Below, one piece after another: positions 60,943 through 64,000 of a stretch of DNA of 64,000 nucleotides (position 1 is the first letter of the stretch; the number at the start of each line of letters is the position of its first letter). The notes beneath the pieces were generated by a model. It had not been told where the DNA came from. It worked only from the letters and a program-made list of their open reading frames with translations, and made no database searches. This DNA is from Aquibaculum arenosum (lineage in GTDB: Bacteria > Pseudomonadota > Alphaproteobacteria > Kiloniellales > DSM-21159). The position numbers were made by a program, and so were the translations under genes. The stretch lies in the NCBI RefSeq assembly GCF_029222965.1, contig NZ_JARHUD010000001.1, forward strand, positions 310,001-374,000, read 5' to 3'.

Positions 60943-62322
60943 ATGCCAGCCCATACCTTCGATCCGACCCTGCTGCGCGAGTACGATGTGCGCGGGGTGG
61001 TTGGAAAGACCCTGCATGAAGCCGATGCCCGGGCCCTGGGTCGTGCCGTGGGAACTGCCGTTCGTCGGCGTGGCGGGTCACGCGTCGCCGTCTGCTATGA
61101 CGGTCGCCTGTCCTCGCCGGACATGGAAGCGGCGGTGGTCGAGGGTCTTTCGGCCGCCGGGGTGACTGCCCTCAAGATCGGGCTTGGGCCGACGCCGCAG
61201 CTTTATTTCGCGGTGCATCATCTCGATGCCGACGGCGGCATCATGATCACCGGCTCGCACAATCCGCCGGAGTACAACGGCTTCAAGCTGGTTCTGGGCA
61301 AGAAGGCCGTCTTCGGGGAGGATATCCAGGCCCTGGGGCGGATGGCCGCGGCCGGTGATTTTGAGAGCGGCTCGGCTGAGCCGGAAACGCACGATGTTTT
61401 CGAGGCTTATGTCGACCGCCTCGTGCAGGACTTCCACGGGCCGGAAAGCCTGAAGATCGCCTGGGACGCGGGCAACGGCGCCGCCGGCCCGGCCATGCGC
61501 CGCCTGACCGAGCGTCTTCCCGGCGAGCATATTCTGCTCTTTGATGAGGTCGATGGCACCTTCCCCAACCACCATCCCGACCCGACGGTGCCGCGCTACC
61601 TCGAAACCCTCAAGGAGACGGTGCTGCGCGAAGGCTGCGACCTGGGCATCGCCTTCGACGGCGACGGCGACCGCATCGGCGCGCTGGACGGGCAGGGGCG
61701 GCCGCTCTGGGGCGACCAGATGATGCTGCTGCTGGCGCGCGATGTGCTGAAGGAGCGCCCGGGCGCCACCATCATCGCCGACGTGAAGGCCAGCCAGATC
61801 CTCTTCGACGGCATTGCCGAATTGGGCGGCACGCCGCTGATGTGGAAGACGGGCCATTCCCTGATCAAGGCCAAGATGCAGGAGGTGGATTCGCCCTTTG
61901 CCGGGGAGATGAGCGCACACCTCTTCTTCGCCGACCACTTCTATGGCCATGATGACGGGCTTTATGCGGCAGTGCGCCTGCTCAACGCCCTGGGAAGCTG
62001 GGGCAAGAGCCTGGCCGAGTTCCGGGACAGCCTGCCACAAGTGATGAACACGCCGGAGCTGCGCTTTCCCTGTCCCGAGGAACGCAAGAAGCCGGTGATC
62101 GAAGAGGTGCGGTCGCGCCTGCAGGAGGCCGGCGCGGAGGTCGATGCCACTGATGGCGTGCGGGTGCGCGATGGAAGCGGCTGGTGGCTGCTGCGGGCCT
62201 CCAATACCCAGGATGTGCTGGTGGCACGCTGCGAAGCCCAGGATGAAGCGGCCCTCGAGCGGCTGCGTCGGACCCTCAATGAACAGCTTGCGGCCAGCGG
62301 CATCGAGGCGCAGGAGAACTGA
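60943..62322 (+). CDS. Phosphomannomutase/phosphoglucomutase, 459 aa
   Basis: Alpha-D-phosphohexomutase: the phosphoserine loop [13 protein letters not shown] near 103-115, the metal loop [11 protein letters not shown] near 238-248, sugar loop GEMSAHLFF and the C-terminal phosphate loop RASNTQD. The EMSAH variant is that of the bifunctional PMM/PGM (AlgC/ManB) group, so it may serve both glucose and mannose phosphates. GAGGAG lies before ATG 60943. Confidence 0.92.
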   Translation: MPAHTFDPTLLREYDVRGVVGKTLHEADARALGRAVGTAVRRRGGSRVAVCYDGRLSSPDMEAAVVEGLSAAGVTALKIGLGPTPQLYFAVHHLDADGGIMITGSHNPPEYNGFKLVLGKKAVFGEDIQALGRMAAAGDFESGSAEPETHDVFEAYVDRLVQDFHGPESLKIAWDAGNGAAGPAMRRLTERLPGEHILLFDEVDGTFPNHHPDPTVPRYLETLKETVLREGCDLGIAFDGDGDRIGALDGQGRPLWGDQMMLLLARDVLKERPGATIIADVKASQILFDGIAELGGTPLMWKTGHSLIKAKMQEVDSPFAGEMSAHLFFADHFYGHDDGLYAAVRLLNALGSWGKSLAEFRDSLPQVMNTPELRFPCPEERKKPVIEEVRSRLQEAGAEVDATDGVRVRDGSGWWLLRASNTQDVLVARCEAQDEAALERLRRTLNEQLAASGIEAQEN

Positions 62323-62416
62323 TCTTCGATATCGGCATCGAATCCCGACGCGGGCCATTGCGCCGCATCACGGGATTCGTTAGGCATCGGCCCTTTCCAA
62401 CGCTGGGGCTGGGCCG

Positions 62417-62947
62417 ATGCAGTTCTTTTTCTATGGGACCCTTCTCGATCCCGAAGTGCGCGCGGCGGTCATGCCGCACATCGCTGAGTCGCTGGAACTG
62501 CAACCGGCGCGCCTGCGCGGCTATCGCCGGGTTCGCGCCCGGCATGGCACCTATCCGGTTCTGGTTTCCGATGCACGCAGCCGGGTAGACGGGTTGTTGG
62601 TCTCCGGTCTGGATGCCCGCGCGCTCTATCGCATGGCCCACTTCGAGGGTGACCTCTACCTGCCGCAGCAACGCCGGGTGCGCGCAACCGATGGGGCGGC
62701 CGCTCAGGCCTGGATCTTCATGGCAGTGCACCCCGGGCTTGCGGCCCAGCGCAGTTGGAGCCTGCAGCGCTGGCGCATGCAGCACAAGCGCCGGCTCCTG
62801 GCCGACACCAGCCGTTGGATGCGTGAGTTTGGTGTCGATAACGGACAGGCCCACGACATGAACTGGCCCTTCCGCCGCACAATCCAGGCGCTCGCGGCAG
62901 ATCTGGAAATGCCGGAGGATACGCTCTCCTGGCAGGAGGCGGCCTGA
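62417..62947 (+). CDS. Gamma-glutamylcyclotransferase-fold (AIG2-like) protein, 176 aa
   Basis: [20 protein letters not shown] is the typical start of a GGCT/AIG2 protein (FFYGTL loop); [17 protein letters not shown] and MAHFEGDLY supply the conserved Glu-containing strand. The enzyme class turns gamma-glutamyl amides into 5-oxoproline, but many family members are unassigned. It ends just before a shared terminator. Confidence 0.85.
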   Translation: MQFFFYGTLLDPEVRAAVMPHIAESLELQPARLRGYRRVRARHGTYPVLVSDARSRVDGLLVSGLDARALYRMAHFEGDLYLPQQRRVRATDGAAAQAWIFMAVHPGLAAQRSWSLQRWRMQHKRRLLADTSRWMREFGVDNGQAHDMNWPFRRTIQALAADLEMPEDTLSWQEAA

Positions 62948-62983
62948 CTTCGGTGGGGCCTGGCCCACAGAGGTGAGAAAGCA

Positions 62984-63011
62984 AAACGCCCGCCATTTCA
63001 GGCGGGCGTTT
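62984..63011. terminator. Bidirectional Rho-independent terminator
   Basis: AAACGCCCGCC (62984-62994), loop ATTTCA, GGCGGGCGTTT (63001-63011): perfect 11-bp stem flanked by A on the left and T on the right. It can end both the GGCT gene (plus) and tRNA-Pro (minus, reading GGCGGGCGTTTTGC). Confidence 0.9.
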
Positions 63012-63026
63012 CTTGGCTTTGCCGGT

Positions 63027-63103
63027 TGGTCGGGGAGAGAGGATTCGAACCTCCGGCCCCTACGTCCCGAACGTAGTGCTCTACCAGGCTGAGCTACTCC
63101 CCG
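63027..63103 (-). tRNA. tRNA-Pro (CGG)
   Basis: Read on the minus strand: acceptor CGGGGAG paired with CTCCCCG, D arm GCTC...GAGC, anticodon stem CTACG/CGTAG around loop TTCGGGA (anticodon CGG, 63067-63069), T arm with GGTTCGAATCC, discriminator A and an encoded CCA (63027-63029). Confidence 0.97.
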
Positions 63104-63144
63104 GCGAAGCGGAGCGCGCCGCTAAAGCGTGCGATCCGGGCGGC

Positions 63145-63173
63145 TATATAGCCGCTCCCAGGGGGGCTTGCAA
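63145..63173 (-). promoter_or_regulatory. Promoter of tRNA-Pro inside a 16-bp palindrome
   Basis: On the minus strand TTGCAA (63168-63173), 17-bp spacer, TATATA (63145-63150), with start near 63138. The -10 forms the centre of the perfect palindrome GCGGCTATATAGCCGC (63140-63155). Confidence 0.7.
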
Positions 63174-63235
63174 CGATGAAGCGCAAGCCTCGGACGATTG
63201 ATTTTCGAACCGCTTGGTCTTCGGGTCGCTCGGCC

Positions 63236-63664
63236 TCAATCGCGCACCACAATCACCGAGGCTTTGGCGTGGCGTACCACGCGGGCGGCGTTGGGGCCCA
63301 GGAGATAATCCTCCAGTTCCGGGCGATGCGAGGCCATGACGATGAGGTCGCAGCCGGTCTTGTCGGCGTAGTGCAGGATTTCACGGTAGATGGTTCCGTG
63401 GCCGACAATGTGCTGCACGGAGATATCGTCAGGGATTTTCTCTGCGACATAGGCGTGAAGCGCTTTGTTGGCTTGGGCCAGAGCGTCGCGCTCATAGTTC
63501 TTGGGAAAGAAACCGGCAACCATCGACATGCCGAAATCTGGCACGACCGAGATCACGTGTAGCCTCGCCCCGAAGGAGCGGGCGCAGGAGATTGCGGTTG
63601 CAACCGCCTTTTCCTGCGTCTCCGGGTTCGATAGATCGACAGCCAAGAGTATGTCGCGATACAT
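63236..63664 (-). CDS. Universal stress protein (UspA family), 142 aa
   Basis: MYRDILLAVDLSNPETQEKA starts the Usp fold; VVPDFGM and the nucleotide-loop segments VGHGTIYREIL and LGPNAARVVRHAKASVIVV (G-2x-G-9x-G type) are near 85-140. It probably binds ATP. Immediately downstream, with 17 bp between, of a TRAP-type permease gene on the same strand; Usp proteins such as TeaD are known to accompany TRAP transporters. Confidence 0.9.
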   Translation of the reverse strand: MYRDILLAVDLSNPETQEKAVATAISCARSFGARLHVISVVPDFGMSMVAGFFPKNYERDALAQANKALHAYVAEKIPDDISVQHIVGHGTIYREILHYADKTGCDLIVMASHRPELEDYLLGPNAARVVRHAKASVIVVRD

Positions 63665-63681
63665 GGCAGCCTCCCTAGGGT

Positions 63682-64000
63682 TCAGGCCTTGGCGCGGCGG
63701 GGGGAGCCGCTGGTAGCACCGGCCCGACGTTTCTGCAGCAGATAGACCAACCCCAGCAGCAGCAGGGCGGGGATGAACATCAGCTCCTTCGGCGGTCTTT
63801 CGGGATTGGGCACCAGCACCTGATTGATGTCCCAGCCCATGCCGATGCCGTAGCGCCCGGCGTCGCCACGCTCAATCACCTGCGTGATCGACACGGCATC
63901 ACCCATTGGCGCGACCATCAGGCCGGCATGCATCAGGCGTTCCTGTGCTGCGGCCTTGGGACCGACGTTGAGCATAACCGTCTTCTCGATATCGTCGAAG
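63682..64000 (-). CDS. C-terminal end of a probable TRAP transporter fused permease (DUF3394-like), partial
   Basis: The frame is open to the window edge and has no start inside: the visible 105 residues read FDDIEKTVMLNVGPKAAAQE, then VMVAP-like LMVAPMGDAVSITQVIERGD, YGIGMGWDINQVLVPNPERP, one hydrophobic helix (FIPALLLLGLVYLL) and a short basic tail. This resembles the DUF3394 C-terminal extension of fused TRAP permeases. Adjacent Usp gene supports it. Only the tail is seen, so the assignment is provisional. Confidence 0.55.
   Translation of the reverse strand, partial: FDDIEKTVMLNVGPKAAAQERLMHAGLMVAPMGDAVSITQVIERGDAGRYGIGMGWDINQVLVPNPERPPKELMFIPALLLLGLVYLLQKRRAGATSGSPRRAKA

Noticed and set aside
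1-64000. CRISPR arrays, insertion sequences, phage genes
   Set aside because: No regularly spaced repeats, transposase, integrase or phage structural gene was seen on either strand.

Overview
The window is a chromosomal segment of a high-GC alphaproteobacterium, most like a Rhodospirillales/Kiloniellales-type aerobe. This rests on gene families and synteny typical of that class: MipZ instead of a Min system, the large 180-kDa-type NAD-glutamate dehydrogenase, CobT, a hemC-hemD-mitofilin-HemY cluster, plsY/dprA/topA, cmk-rpsA-ihfB-lapA-pyrF-trpF and sdhCDAB. No rRNA, phage, insertion sequence or CRISPR array is visible. The last gene is cut by the right edge.

Layout. (1) 85-3871: a tightly coupled three-gene acyl-CoA operon (ligase, SDR, APH-DUF6285 fusion). 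(2) 4169-16844: the most remarkable region, a bacterial sphingolipid locus. On the plus strand lie an acyl-ACP/acyl-AMP ligase (AasR), a CerR-type reductase, a dedicated ACP and serine palmitoyltransferase. Converging from the right is an eight-gene minus-strand operon: fatty-acid-hydroxylase family protein, bacterial ceramide synthase (bCerS type), MobA-like nucleotidyltransferase, metallophosphoesterase, an LptF/LptG-like permease pair, a DAGK-family lipid kinase (ceramide-kinase type) and a protein resembling the mitochondrial CDP-DAG synthase TAM41. Together they suggest ceramide synthesis, hydroxylation, phosphorylation, headgroup activation and possibly export to the outer membrane. (3) 17076-19218: a LpxL-type acyltransferase, tRNA-His(GTG), and a RES/Xre toxin-antitoxin pair whose promoter has a TCTCA-N2-TGAGA operator in its spacer and a second one two helical turns away. 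(4) 19367-30053: NAD-glutamate dehydrogenase, a small HNH protein of lower GC, the sdhCDAB operon with a clear terminator, and a KefB-type antiporter with a 13-bp inverted repeat upstream. (5) 30309-38849: cmk, rpsA, ihfB, lapA, an ornithine-cyclodeaminase family enzyme, pyrF, a membrane protein, trpF and an isolated cobT. (6) 38890-48005: hemerythrin, YciI, tsaD, hemC, hemD, an HTH-mitofilin fusion, hemY, an Rrf2 regulator, a DedA protein, a methyltransferase and a DUF1178 protein. (7) 48018-54271: topA, dprA, a PhoD-like phosphatase, DUF3008 and plsY. (8) 54375-64000: a secreted protein of unknown function, pccA, mipZ, a VWA protein, a TIM14-like J-protein, galU, phosphomannomutase, a GGCT-fold protein, tRNA-Pro(CGG), a universal stress protein and the C-terminal end of a probable TRAP permease.

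The housekeeping parts are ordinary. The accessory interest lies in the sphingolipid locus, particularly its LptFG-like pair and TAM41-like protein, in the self-regulated toxin-antitoxin islet beside tRNA-His, and in the DNA-binding-like domain fused to mitofilin. All functional calls come from reading the sequence and from family knowledge; no database search was run.
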